In this document: positions 43,507 to 51,395 of the stretch, piece by piece
Numbering within the stretch: position 1 is the first letter of the stretch
Layout: every line of letters begins with the position of its first letter
Assembly: GCA_020634245.1 (NCBI GenBank)
Contig: JACKCC010000006.1
Coordinates: 434,001-498,000, forward strand
Direction of reading: 5' to 3'
DNA length: 64,000 bases
Origin: Ardenticatenaceae bacterium
Lineage (GTDB): Bacteria > Chloroflexota > Anaerolineae > Promineifilales > Promineifilaceae
Notes under the pieces: model-generated
The model's database searches: none
What the model saw: the letters and a program-made list of their open reading frames with translations, nothing else
What the model was told of the DNA's origin: nothing
Made by a program: the position numbers and the translations under genes

Positions 43507-44790
43507 CTAACCTTCTAGCGCGTTCAACAATGTACCGGCCTCATCGGGGGAAATAATTCCTTTTTCCACCATTTTGAGGATTTTTAACTGCTCTTCGCTT
43601 GATACTTTTGGTTTGGGTTTAACGGCCGTAAACGGGGCTGCGGGTGGTCGAGGCGGCGCAGGCGGTCTGTGACGCTGCATTTTTTGTTCGGCTTGCCGCA
43701 TAGCTCGTTCAGCCTGGCGTATCGCTCGTTCAGCGGCCTTTTCGACTTTGACAGCTTCTTTTTCTGCCTTGTGTGCAAACTTCTCAGCCATCCGCTCGGC
43801 AAAATCCGGGCCAAATTTAGTTTCCAGTTCATCGGTGATGCGGTTGACCTGGGCAAAAACTTCAGAGTTGATTTTTTCGTTGAAGTCGGCGAAATCAAAG
43901 TCGAAGTCAAAGTCAAACGCCATTCCTTCGTCCGGCCAATCGCTCTTTTCCCGATCCATACCTTTTAAGATAATCTCGCCTTCGGTATTCAAGAAAACAG
44001 CGGGGCCATTTTCCCCAATTTGACCAGTCAGGGAATCTTCGCTTTCTTCAACGCTGCTGAGGAGCCGGTTTTTGATGGATGGGGCTACGGCCGTTACCGT
44101 CAGCGCTTCCTCACTAGGCCAATGCAGAACAATATCGCCGTTAGCCGTAAACCGGTGCTCTCCGGAACTCAGCGGTCCATGAAGGCGGATGTCGCCAGCA
44201 ATATCGGGTAGATGGGTGCTGTCGCCGCGCAGGCCGCGCAGATTGGCATCGCGGCTGCCCTGTTTGACGGTCACGCTGCCGCTAACCCCGCGCAGAGAGA
44301 TGTCGCCATACACTTCCACGATGTCTGCCGTGCCATCCACAGCCCGCGCCGATAAATCGCCGTGTACGGCTCCCAAAGAAAGGTCATCGCAGCCGCGAAC
44401 GGCCGTATCGCCATACACCGTTTCCACACTTACACTGCCGTGAATTTGTTTGATAGCCAGATCGTTTTGGACTGTGCCGATTTTTAAACTGCCGGCTCCG
44501 TGAATGGCCGCATCGCCATAGGCGGTTTGCAGGCTAATAGTACCTTCGACCCGCTTAATTTCCACGTCGCCGTGGACGGTGTGGATAGACAGGCTGCTGG
44601 CTTCGGGGATGGTCAGCTTGAGGCTGTCCTGGCTGGTGATGGTTAATCCGCTTTCGGTTTCATTGGTTTTGTAGTCGCCACTTTTGATGAGAACGGCCGT
44701 TTCCGCCCAACTACGCACCACCAAATCGCCCATGCATTCCGTAATTTCGATGTGAGGCTGCTTGCCCACTTCAAATCGTTCTTGACTCAT
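43507..44790 (-). CDS. DUF4097/bactofilin-like beta protein with SHOCT-like tail
   Basis: A 427-residue paralogue of the 21949-23241 product. About 1-270 are regularly spaced beta strands with the GD-x-x-x-x-x-V-x-G pattern (VHGDVEIKRVEGTISLQTAYGD), suggesting a solenoid of DUF4097 type. An acidic Asp/Phe run (AFDFDFDFDFADF, about 289-301) and a long Ala/Glu-rich coiled coil (about 310-375) follow. The SHOCT-like C terminus reads EEQLKILKMVEKGIISPDEAGTLLNAL. LiaX of Firmicutes, an envelope-stress sensor, has similar logic. It sits eight bases from its SHOCT-like partner gene. Confidence 0.75.
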   Translation of the reverse strand: MSQERFEVGKQPHIEITECMGDLVVRSWAETAVLIKSGDYKTNETESGLTITSQDSLKLTIPEASSLSIHTVHGDVEIKRVEGTISLQTAYGDAAIHGAGSLKIGTVQNDLAIKQIHGSVSVETVYGDTAVRGCDDLSLGAVHGDLSARAVDGTADIVEVYGDISLRGVSGSVTVKQGSRDANLRGLRGDSTHLPDIAGDIRLHGPLSSGEHRFTANGDIVLHWPSEEALTVTAVAPSIKNRLLSSVEESEDSLTGQIGENGPAVFLNTEGEIILKGMDREKSDWPDEGMAFDFDFDFDFADFNEKINSEVFAQVNRITDELETKFGPDFAERMAEKFAHKAEKEAVKVEKAAERAIRQAERAMRQAEQKMQRHRPPAPPRPPAAPFTAVKPKPKVSSEEQLKILKMVEKGIISPDEAGTLLNALEG

Positions 44791-44798
44791 GATGTCAC

Positions 44799-45215
44799 CT
44801 ACTCCACGAAGATTTGGACGTGTTCGTTGTCTTCTTCGTCCTCAACTTCAACCAGCATGCCCGATCCCATATTTTTCATCATGCCGGTAAGCTCTTCGTA
44901 ATCAAGGCCTTCCAGTTCCGGGGCAAAATGACGGCCCAATTTCAAACCAAAGTCAACCATGCCCAGAGGAATATTGACCGTGACCTTGTTTTTGCCCGTT
45001 TCCAGGTTGCGCACACGCACTTTGAACCAGGATGGTTTTTTGCCGGATTCGACAGCGGGTGCTTCCGGCGCTTTTGGTGCAATTGGTTCAACTGGTTTTA
45101 CCGGTGCGGCCGCTGCTTCAGGACTTTTTTCAACACTGCTCAATATTTCTGCTGCTTCCTCGGCGTTGATTTTGCCTTTGGCCAATAACTCTAAAATTTC
45201 TTGTCGCTCATTCAT
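44799..45215 (-). CDS. SHOCT-like domain protein, paralogue of 41797-42174
   Basis: A 138-residue protein: N-terminal SHOCT-like helices (ERQEILELLAKGKINAEEAAEILSSVE), an Ala/Pro-rich linker (about 32-60), and the conserved region SWFKVRVRNLETGKNKVTVNIPLGMVDFGLKLGRHFAPELEGLDY shared with the 41797 product. The ATG has GGAG upstream. It is located between the DUF4097-like gene and a short unknown gene, all on the minus strand. Confidence 0.78.
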   Translation of the reverse strand: MNERQEILELLAKGKINAEEAAEILSSVEKSPEAAAAPVKPVEPIAPKAPEAPAVESGKKPSWFKVRVRNLETGKNKVTVNIPLGMVDFGLKLGRHFAPELEGLDYEELTGMMKNMGSGMLVEVEDEEDNEHVQIFVE

Positions 45216-45236
45216 TTGATATTCTCCTATTTTGGA

Positions 45237-45268
45237 GACCCTAAGGGTTTCTGAAAACCCTTAGGGTC
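45237..45268. repeat. Hairpin repeat, GACCCTAAGGGTTT type
   Basis: Perfect 14-bp arms GACCCTAAGGGTTT (45237-45250) and its complement (45255-45268) around CTGA, between two genes of the envelope cluster. It probably forms an mRNA stem in the operon. Confidence 0.85.
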
Positions 45269-45280
45269 TTGGCTGTATTT

Positions 45281-45499
45281 TTATGCGTTGGCGCGACGGA
45301 CTTGTTTAACCGGGTCTTTCATATCAAATGTGACGTGGATATGAATGCCGCGGATTTGGCTTATTTGCCGCAGCCCATCGCTGATTTTTGTCGATCGACG
45401 ATTAGTTAGCTGCCGCTGTGTGCTGCGCGCATTGCACTGGTCGGCCAGCAGCTGCCGTTGATAATTCATTAAATACGCTTCTCTTTGCAGGTTCATCAT
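45281..45499 (-). CDS. Small basic protein, function unknown
   Basis: A 72-residue basic protein (many Arg and Gln, for example NYQRQLLADQCNARSTQRQL). No motif, signal peptide or membrane helix. I do not recognise it. It is supported mainly by its position in the minus-strand cluster, by a GGAGG-like ribosome-binding site (TGAGGAGG just upstream of ATG 45499) and by an uninterrupted frame. The ATG 45499 begins MMNL; a second ATG follows at once. Confidence 0.55.
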   Translation of the reverse strand: MMNLQREAYLMNYQRQLLADQCNARSTQRQLTNRRSTKISDGLRQISQIRGIHIHVTFDMKDPVKQVRRANA

Positions 45500-45512
45500 A
45501 ACCTCCTCAAGT

Positions 45513-45561
45513 AGAGCGATTTTTTAAATCGCCGTCCGATTTTCAAAATCGGCCTACTTTA
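45513..45561. repeat. Double hairpin repeat, CGATTT type
   Basis: Two adjacent palindromes, GCGATTTTTTAAATCGC and CCGATTTTCAAAATCGG, bracketed by GTAG and CTAC. It lies between the small unknown gene and the DUF2089 gene. It looks like a dispersed mobile hairpin and not a terminator. Confidence 0.75.
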
Positions 45562-45939
45562 CGCTTCGCCGCGCAGGATTTGCAGTGCTTCTTCGGCACT
45601 GAGGCTGCCGGCGCTTAAATCGGCCAGCACCTCGCGGCGAGTTTCTTCAGATACGGGTTCTGATTCCGATGGCCCTACTTCATAACCCATGGCACGGATA
45701 ACTTCGGTCAACCGGGCGCGTACGGCGGGGTAGGAGAGGCCGATTTCTTGTTCGACGCGGTTGATTTTACCTTCGCAACGGATGAAGATTTCCACAAAAT
45801 CAAGCTGCTGCGGCGATAATTGGTACAGGCGGCCCAGGGAAAAGTGGCCTTCGACACTGGTGTCGCAGTTGCGGCAGTGCAGCCGGGTTACTTCAAGGGT
45901 TTCGTGACAAATTGGGCATTGGCCAATGACGGGATTCAT
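45559..45939 (-). CDS. DUF2089 family zinc-ribbon, helix-turn-helix protein
   Basis: A 126-residue protein. The N-terminal zinc ribbon has cysteines CPICHETLEVTRLHCRNC (about 8-25); then a helix-turn-helix-like region (LDFVEIFIRCEGKINRVEQEIGLSYPAVRARL, about 46-77) and a C-terminal SHOCT-like helix pair (VLADLSAGSLSAEEALQILRG). This matches DUF2089. It is a likely DNA-binding regulator of the DUF4097/SHOCT cluster and lies between the first and the following genes of that cluster. Confidence 0.88.
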   Translation of the reverse strand: MNPVIGQCPICHETLEVTRLHCRNCDTSVEGHFSLGRLYQLSPQQLDFVEIFIRCEGKINRVEQEIGLSYPAVRARLTEVIRAMGYEVGPSESEPVSEETRREVLADLSAGSLSAEEALQILRGEA

Positions 45940-45956
45940 GAATTCAGTTCTCCTCT

Positions 45957-46769
45957 TTAATAAATTAACCGCGGAGATGCAGAGGTCACAGAGAATTCTG
46001 TATCTCGCGATCGTTGTTGGTGGTTTATACGGCCGTTAAAACTTCCTTCATTTTCGACAATGTGGTTCAGATGGATGCTGCCGGTGGCAACGCGGATTTT
46101 GATGTGGCCCTGGCCGCTGCCGAGAACGTCCTGGAGACGGCTGCCGACCATGTTTTGGGTGGTAACGCCTGCACTGAGCGAAGTCGAAGTGGCCGTTCCC
46201 TTCAAAAACTCGTAGTGAATACCACCCACGTCAGTCCGGGCATCCAGACGAGCATTGGGCAGGTGGGCCAGGTTGAGCTTAACCGCGCCGGTGACGGTTT
46301 TGAAATGGTGGATGTCGTCACTGAGACGGCCGTTGTAGCTCAGCTTGCCGGTAACAGTTTTGGCGTTGATCGGGCCGCCCAGGTTGGTGAGTTTGGCGCT
46401 GCCGGTGACGGTACGGCCGTTCACCACACCATCAATCCCGCTAATCGACAAACTGCCGGTAATCATCTTAGCGTTCACGTCGCAGTCTACCGGGACCTGA
46501 ATGGTCAGGTGAGCTTCCGGGTGTTCGTTAGTGAACAGCCCTCTGATTTGCTCAATAGGATTACGCCACGCCTCTTCCCGTTCGGCGCGGACGGTGACGG
46601 TGTTGTCGCTGCGGCTGACAGTGATGATCATGCCCCGGCTTTCGGCGTCAACGTGAATGGTGCGGATGTCGTCGCTGCCGGGGACAATGGTGATCGAGCC
46701 AATTTCATTCGTGACTTTCAAGGAAACTGGGCCTTTGCTCAATTGTTCTTCAAACTGTTGAATTTCCAT
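45957..46769 (-). CDS. DUF4097-type beta-repeat protein
   Basis: A 270-residue protein made of repeating beta strands (VTGSLSISGIDG, VTGSAKLTNLGG, VTGKLSYNGRL), the DUF4097 adhesin-like pattern. No signal peptide, so cytosolic display or anchoring by partners is presumed. Residues STSLSAG (about 196-202) are encoded by the dispersed word CTGAGCGAAGTCGAAG read on the other strand (46174-46189), so a mobile repeat has been domesticated in the coding sequence. It is the first gene of the cluster and has a strong promoter at 46829-46857. Confidence 0.75.
   Translation of the reverse strand: MEIQQFEEQLSKGPVSLKVTNEIGSITIVPGSDDIRTIHVDAESRGMIITVSRSDNTVTVRAEREEAWRNPIEQIRGLFTNEHPEAHLTIQVPVDCDVNAKMITGSLSISGIDGVVNGRTVTGSAKLTNLGGPINAKTVTGKLSYNGRLSDDIHHFKTVTGAVKLNLAHLPNARLDARTDVGGIHYEFLKGTATSTSLSAGVTTQNMVGSRLQDVLGSGQGHIKIRVATGSIHLNHIVENEGSFNGRINHQQRSRDTEFSVTSASPRLIY
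46174..46189. repeat. Dispersed CTGAGCGAAGTCGAAG repeat inside the DUF4097 gene
   Basis: A variant of the TGAGCCTGTCGAAG family embedded in-frame in a coding gene, contributing the residues STSLSAG. Confidence 0.75.
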
Positions 46770-47107
46770 TTTTGCTAACTTTGTTCAGAAAATTTATACT
46801 CACATCAAAATAATCAAGGTATGCCAAGATAATAATAAAAAATATTAAGCTTGTCAATACTTTTTGTTGAAATTCGTTGAATTCATGTAAGAAAATTTAA
46901 TATCGCAATAAATTTTCTTAAAAATCGAGTGAGAATATAAGAAAAATCGTTTTTTGGGATGATCTTTCATGAAAAAATATGCATTTGAGTAAAAAAGAGG
47001 ATTTGTGCTGTATGGTTCCGGCCGTTTGTTTTTTGATTTGCTGGTAGGTGAACGGTTCCCACCAGCAAAATATATGTTTAGTGGAGATAAGATTTGTTGT
47101 AGCTAAG
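46770..47107. other. AT-rich spacer with promoter and hairpin
   Basis: This 338-base gap is much more AT-rich than its surroundings. It contains the cluster promoter (46829-46857) and a 12-bp inverted repeat, TAAGAAAATTTA/TAAATTTTCTTA (46888-46899 and 46909-46920). No gene was found. Confidence 0.75.
46829..46857 (-). promoter_or_regulatory. Predicted sigma-70-type promoter of the DUF4097/SHOCT cluster
   Basis: On the minus strand a perfect TTGACA (46857-46852), 17-base spacer, then TATTAT (46834-46829), 60 bases upstream of the DUF4097 gene. It is the clearest promoter in the window. Confidence 0.8.
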
Positions 47108-47704
47108 CTAAGAATTAATGAATTCAAAGCTGGAAATCATTTGGTCAAAGATTCCTATCATATTGTCATAACTTTCAGCAGTTGATGTAAATGTGATAAT
47201 TAATCCATAATTATCGTGAATAATATAGATGTCCTTTTTTTTCAATGGTAAAACTGTTTCAAGGTCCATTAAATACTCCCTTGTCTTGGCCTGCATACCA
47301 TTAATTTCAACATCCTCTAAATCATGTAACTCAAATTTATCGTTATAGTTGTCATTTATTGCCATGATTCTCTCTTCTCCCCACAAAGCGACATCATCAA
47401 GAGATGGAGACACCATTTCCCGTTGGGCAATTATTACAACGGGAAAAGCAGCGTCTGATGTAAACAGGGCGATGGCTTCCATGTCATTGTGATATCCTTT
47501 TGTAAAATGGTTACCAGACCAGTTAGAAGGATAGTCGATTGCAAACTGCCCTAGAGCGCTTCTGAAATTCTTCCAAGACTTGGGGACTGTCTCATCCGAA
47601 AATCCGGAACTAAAAAAACCGCAACCCAAAGGAGTGAGAACGATCCCAAGCAAGATTACAAATGGGAAAAGGGCGGTTATGAGACCTTGTAACTTTTCTT
47701 TCAT
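47108..47704 (-). CDS. AT-rich PsbP-like lipoprotein
   Basis: A 198-residue secreted protein. An N-terminal hydrophobic signal (LITALFPFVILLGIVLTPLGC) ends in a lipobox, giving Cys at about 28. The mature part (FAIDYPSNWSG ... ALFTSDAAFPVVIIAQREM) resembles the PsbP-like fold of small lipoproteins, as does the product at 63303. Base composition is more AT-rich than the neighbours and it lacks ACGGCCGT, so it may be acquired. Role unknown. Confidence 0.72.
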   Translation of the reverse strand: MKEKLQGLITALFPFVILLGIVLTPLGCGFFSSGFSDETVPKSWKNFRSALGQFAIDYPSNWSGNHFTKGYHNDMEAIALFTSDAAFPVVIIAQREMVSPSLDDVALWGEERIMAINDNYNDKFELHDLEDVEINGMQAKTREYLMDLETVLPLKKKDIYIIHDNYGLIITFTSTAESYDNMIGIFDQMISSFEFINS

Positions 47705-47759
47705 TGAAAATAATTTCGTCTACTTGTTAATTAAATTTGCGTTATCCCAAACTACTAAC

Positions 47760-49190
47760 TTACTTCGCTTCACGAAAACTAAGCCAGGCCACATAGCCTA
47801 ATCCCAGCAAACAAGTCGTCAAGAAGAAAATCGGCCCCCAATTGTGCTGCCACAGCGCCAATACGATACCCAGCCCGGCATACAGCGCCAGCAGCAGTTC
47901 CAAAACCACAATCCAATCAAACTGGAGACGGTAAACGCTTGCTCCCCGCGTCACTCCATCTTCCAATCCCAACTTCGGCGTGCGCACAAACGTATGCTGC
48001 CTGCCAAAGATGGCCTGCAAAATGGCCCGGCTGTTGCTGGGCGCGGTGCCGATGGCTACCAGCAGCAGTGTGGGAAAATGGCGCAGCCGCCGCCGCCAGT
48101 CGGGATGCAATACCTGCTGGCCCAGGATGAACAACAGCGGCTGGCCAATCCCGGCGGCGGAAAAAATCAACAGTTTGGCCGAAAAGTGAAAATCGGCGTA
48201 GGTGAGCGGGACCAGGAGCAGAACCAGGGCAATGAGCAGCAGGTGGGTCATGTAGGCCGACATGGAGAGCAGGGCGTACATCCGGCCGATTAGGGTGTGG
48301 TTGTGATCGGTGAGGATAGAACGGCCGTACTTCCCCAAACACTGCGTCGATCCTTTGGCCCAGCGGGCTTGCTGGCTCTTGTAAGCCGTCATCGTCGTCG
48401 GCAGTTCGGCCGGAGTGACGACATCATTCAAAAAGCGGAAGCGGCAGCCTTGCAGCGTGGCCCGCGTGCTCAGGCACAAATCTTCGCAGACCGTGTCGGC
48501 CAGCCAGCCGCCGGCCTGCTCGATGCAGCGCCGCCGCCAGACGCCGCCGGAGCCGTTGAACTTGGGGAACATGTCGGCCCGATGGCGCACCGTCTGCTCC
48601 ATGACAAAATGTTTGTCCAGGGCGATGGCCTGGGCCGCCGTCAGGGCCGATGCGCCATCATTTAAATGACCCCAACGAGCCTGGAGCATGTCAAGGTCGG
48701 GTTCGGCGATGAAATGAGGGATGGTGCGGCGCAGAAAGTCGGGGCCGGGCTGGAAATCGGCGTCAAAGACGGCGATGAAGTCGCCGTTGGCCTGGTTGAG
48801 GGCGTTGGCCAGTGCGCCGGCTTTGTAGCCGGTCCGGTCGCTGCGGTGCAGCAGGTCGATGTTGATGCCAGCTTGCCGGTAGCGTTGGATCAATTTGGCA
48901 GCGATGCTGGTCGTGTCGTCAGAAGAGTCATCGATGATTTGAATTTGTAATCGGTCGGCGGGGTAGTCGAGGGCTACGGCCGTTTCCACCAGCCGCCTCA
49001 CTACAAACCGTTCGTTATAAATTGGGAGCTGCACCGTCACTGATGGCAAATCTGCCTCATCCACTTCGGGGCAGGGAAACGTCTCGTGCCGGTGCCGCCA
49101 ATAAAGCCAGAGCGTGAGCAAACCTAATAATCCGTACAGCGCCAACCCGGCAACTGTCAGGACGTACAAATGACTTAAAATGGTGATCAT
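47760..49190 (-). CDS. Family 2 glycosyltransferase, cellulose-synthase-like
   Basis: A 476-residue membrane glycosyltransferase. An N-terminal helix, then the GT2 domain with VQLPIYNERFVVRRLVE, DDSSDDT (D1), VFDADFQPGPDFL (DxD), the acceptor aspartate in TVCEDLCLS and QQARWAKG (QxxRW), and about four C-terminal helices. It forms processive beta-linked polysaccharide or transfers glucose to lipid. Its start codon overlaps the DUF951 stop by four bases. Substrate unknown. Confidence 0.93.
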   Translation of the reverse strand: MITILSHLYVLTVAGLALYGLLGLLTLWLYWRHRHETFPCPEVDEADLPSVTVQLPIYNERFVVRRLVETAVALDYPADRLQIQIIDDSSDDTTSIAAKLIQRYRQAGINIDLLHRSDRTGYKAGALANALNQANGDFIAVFDADFQPGPDFLRRTIPHFIAEPDLDMLQARWGHLNDGASALTAAQAIALDKHFVMEQTVRHRADMFPKFNGSGGVWRRRCIEQAGGWLADTVCEDLCLSTRATLQGCRFRFLNDVVTPAELPTTMTAYKSQQARWAKGSTQCLGKYGRSILTDHNHTLIGRMYALLSMSAYMTHLLLIALVLLLVPLTYADFHFSAKLLIFSAAGIGQPLLFILGQQVLHPDWRRRLRHFPTLLLVAIGTAPSNSRAILQAIFGRQHTFVRTPKLGLEDGVTRGASVYRLQFDWIVVLELLLALYAGLGIVLALWQHNWGPIFFLTTCLLGLGYVAWLSFREAK

Positions 49191-49387
49191 TCTTGAGCGT
49201 TGGCGTGTTTGACGATGGTTTTGAGTCGTTTGTTAAACGTGCTGCGCGGCAGTAGCACCTTCCGGCCGCATCCCAGGCAGACGATGCCGACGTCGGTTCC
49301 CAACCGGACCACTTCCCATTCATAACTGCCACAGGGATGCTTTTTGCGCATCCGCACAATATCGCCTAAATCTATTTGAACAAACAT
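49187..49387 (-). CDS. DUF951 family protein
   Basis: A 66-residue protein of the DUF951 family: IDLGDIVRMRKKHPCGSYEWEVVRLGTDVGIVCLGCGRKVLLPRS carries the conserved HPCG and CLGC, a probable zinc site and nucleic-acid binding in other bacteria. It is coupled to the glycosyltransferase gene by a four-base overlap. Confidence 0.9.
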   Translation of the reverse strand: MFVQIDLGDIVRMRKKHPCGSYEWEVVRLGTDVGIVCLGCGRKVLLPRSTFNKRLKTIVKHANAQE

Positions 49388-49631
49388 AGCCGGGGATTAT
49401 AGCATGATGGGTACGGCCGTTCCATTGACGGGAGATTAGAGAATGGTTTTACAGCTGTAACGCCACCATTTGTTGGGGCGAGACAGCGGTGAATGGCATT
49501 TGATAAATCGAATGACCTTGTCCAGCCGCCACTTCGCCCTGATTTGTGACAGCCAGGGCGAGACAATCGGAGAGAAGATCATTTGCTATACCAGGATCAT
49601 AGCCGATTGCCTTGCTCCTACGTTTTCTGAT

Positions 49632-51239
49632 TTACGGTTGAGGTGGCGGACCGGCATCTGCCGGGATGGGTGTGCCATCAGGCAGGCTGCGCAAATCACC
49701 GCAGGAAATGAAGTGGATGTCCCGCCAGACATAGCCCCGGTCGTTAAACGTCTCAATATCCTCAATCCACCGTTTTTCACCCTGATCGAGCAGATAAATA
49801 TGCGGGCTGGTGGTGCATTTGACCAGGATTGGATTTGGTACTTGGAATATGAGTTCTTGCACTGATGTTGGCAGCTTTTCGATTTCTCCCTGATCGATGC
49901 CAAACAGCCAGGGAATAGCCAGGATTACCAGCACAGTCCAGACTGAGTAAATGATGGTTCCCACACTAAAGGCGCGATGGATGCCGTTCAGCCAGTCCCC
50001 GCCTTCCCGCCGCATTTGCAGCAGCAAAATCAGCAGCAGTACAATGATGTTAACGACATTCCAACCGGTAAAAGCAAGCCGGTTGGGGGTCAATCGGTCT
50101 TGTATGGTACGGTAAACAATGGCCGATAGTGCATAGAGGCTGATGATTAACGTCAAGACGGCTATGGCATTGATGCCTATTCGCAGCCACCGCCCGGCGG
50201 CTGGTGTTTTTCCGTCGGGATCGACAAACGTGACTCCCAGCAAAAGCGCGATTATGGCAAAAAGCATCACGTTGTAAGTGATTAAGACGTCTCGGTTGGC
50301 AAATGGGGCCTGGAAGTTAAAGGGAATAAAGCCCAGATAAACGATGAGCACGACCAATGAGAGCAGCAGCAGGACGCGAAGCAGATAAGCGGCCAGCCGG
50401 TACAAGATGTTGTCAAATTTCTGTGAAGCTGGCGGCAGAGTTGGATTGTAAATGATGGCAACGGCTACCACCGGTAACAAACCACCACCGCCGGCCAAAA
50501 ACAGCCGCTGTACGATGACTGGTACTTCTACGTCCAAGGCGGCAAACAGGCTGAACGTGATGCCCGTGAACAGGCCGAGTATCGCAAACATAACGCCGCC
50601 CAAACCGAAGACTTCAATAGATTTGATCAGAAAGCTGACTCTGTTGGTGGTGTCCCACCGACCGAAAATCAAGTAAACCCCTACACCGGCCCAGGCCAGC
50701 AGTGGCAGATGTATGGCCATGAGATTGAGGTATTGTTCTTGAAACGGCCGTGTCCCTGCCTGTGGGTACGTCCAAAATACATAAGCGCCAGCGGCAATCA
50801 TGATCAGGCTGATCAGCGCACTCAACTGCCAGTTTTTTCGGCTTACGGCCGTTAAATAAATTAACACACATACAGCGGAGAGGGGTGCTGCAAACAAGAT
50901 GACAGCCGGCAAAAAGTCCCTATTGATTCCTTGCGGCGCACCGACGATTTCAATCATGTACCGTTTATCGTCAGACAGCCACCAGAACAACAGCCCATTG
51001 AGCAGCGCCAGGGGGATGACCCAGCCCCAGGCAATGGCAAAATGTTTTGCCTGGCTGGCAGCGTATTGGAGCCGGTAGAACCAGGCGGCATAAAGCAGGT
51101 TGTCGGGTTCTGCTTCATGGCTGGCGTTGATGGCTTGGTGGAAAACGGCCGTTTTGCCAGCCTTGGCAGCAGCTTGATAAACTTGTTCCAACTGCTCGGC
51201 ATCTTCAGCCAGCGTTTTTACAGTGTCGTGGTAGGACAT
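49632..51239 (-). CDS. Large membrane protein with a C-terminal soluble domain
   Basis: A 535-residue protein, about 11 membrane helices (residues about 75-440), then an extracytoplasmic domain (about 460-535: HIYLLDQGEKRWIEDIETFNDRGYVWRDIHFISCGDLRSL) of a pattern I have seen attached to secreted or wall proteins in this phylum. The N terminus is a cytosolic helical segment (about 1-55). The ATG at 51239 has GGAGG eight bases upstream; an earlier ATG at 51254 is possible. No family or function recognised with confidence. Confidence 0.68.
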   Translation of the reverse strand: MSYHDTVKTLAEDAEQLEQVYQAAAKAGKTAVFHQAINASHEAEPDNLLYAAWFYRLQYAASQAKHFAIAWGWVIPLALLNGLLFWWLSDDKRYMIEIVGAPQGINRDFLPAVILFAAPLSAVCVLIYLTAVSRKNWQLSALISLIMIAAGAYVFWTYPQAGTRPFQEQYLNLMAIHLPLLAWAGVGVYLIFGRWDTTNRVSFLIKSIEVFGLGGVMFAILGLFTGITFSLFAALDVEVPVIVQRLFLAGGGGLLPVVAVAIIYNPTLPPASQKFDNILYRLAAYLLRVLLLLSLVVLIVYLGFIPFNFQAPFANRDVLITYNVMLFAIIALLLGVTFVDPDGKTPAAGRWLRIGINAIAVLTLIISLYALSAIVYRTIQDRLTPNRLAFTGWNVVNIIVLLLILLLQMRREGGDWLNGIHRAFSVGTIIYSVWTVLVILAIPWLFGIDQGEIEKLPTSVQELIFQVPNPILVKCTTSPHIYLLDQGEKRWIEDIETFNDRGYVWRDIHFISCGDLRSLPDGTPIPADAGPPPQP

Positions 51240-51395
51240 AAGGGTTGCCTCCAAATTCGGTCATTTATTATCCTTTTCATTATAAACGGAGAACCTAAAA
51301 GCGGGGTAACGGCCGTGTAACAGTTGTGTAACAAACGTAAGAAAGCCCCAAAAAAATCTGTGTAATCGGCGAAATCTTTGGATTTTGATGGTGAG

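Noticed and set aside
46014..46778. A 254-residue plus-strand frame over the DUF4097 gene
   Set aside because: A shadow frame; the minus-strand frame shows the beta-repeat pattern and has the promoter and neighbours of the cluster.
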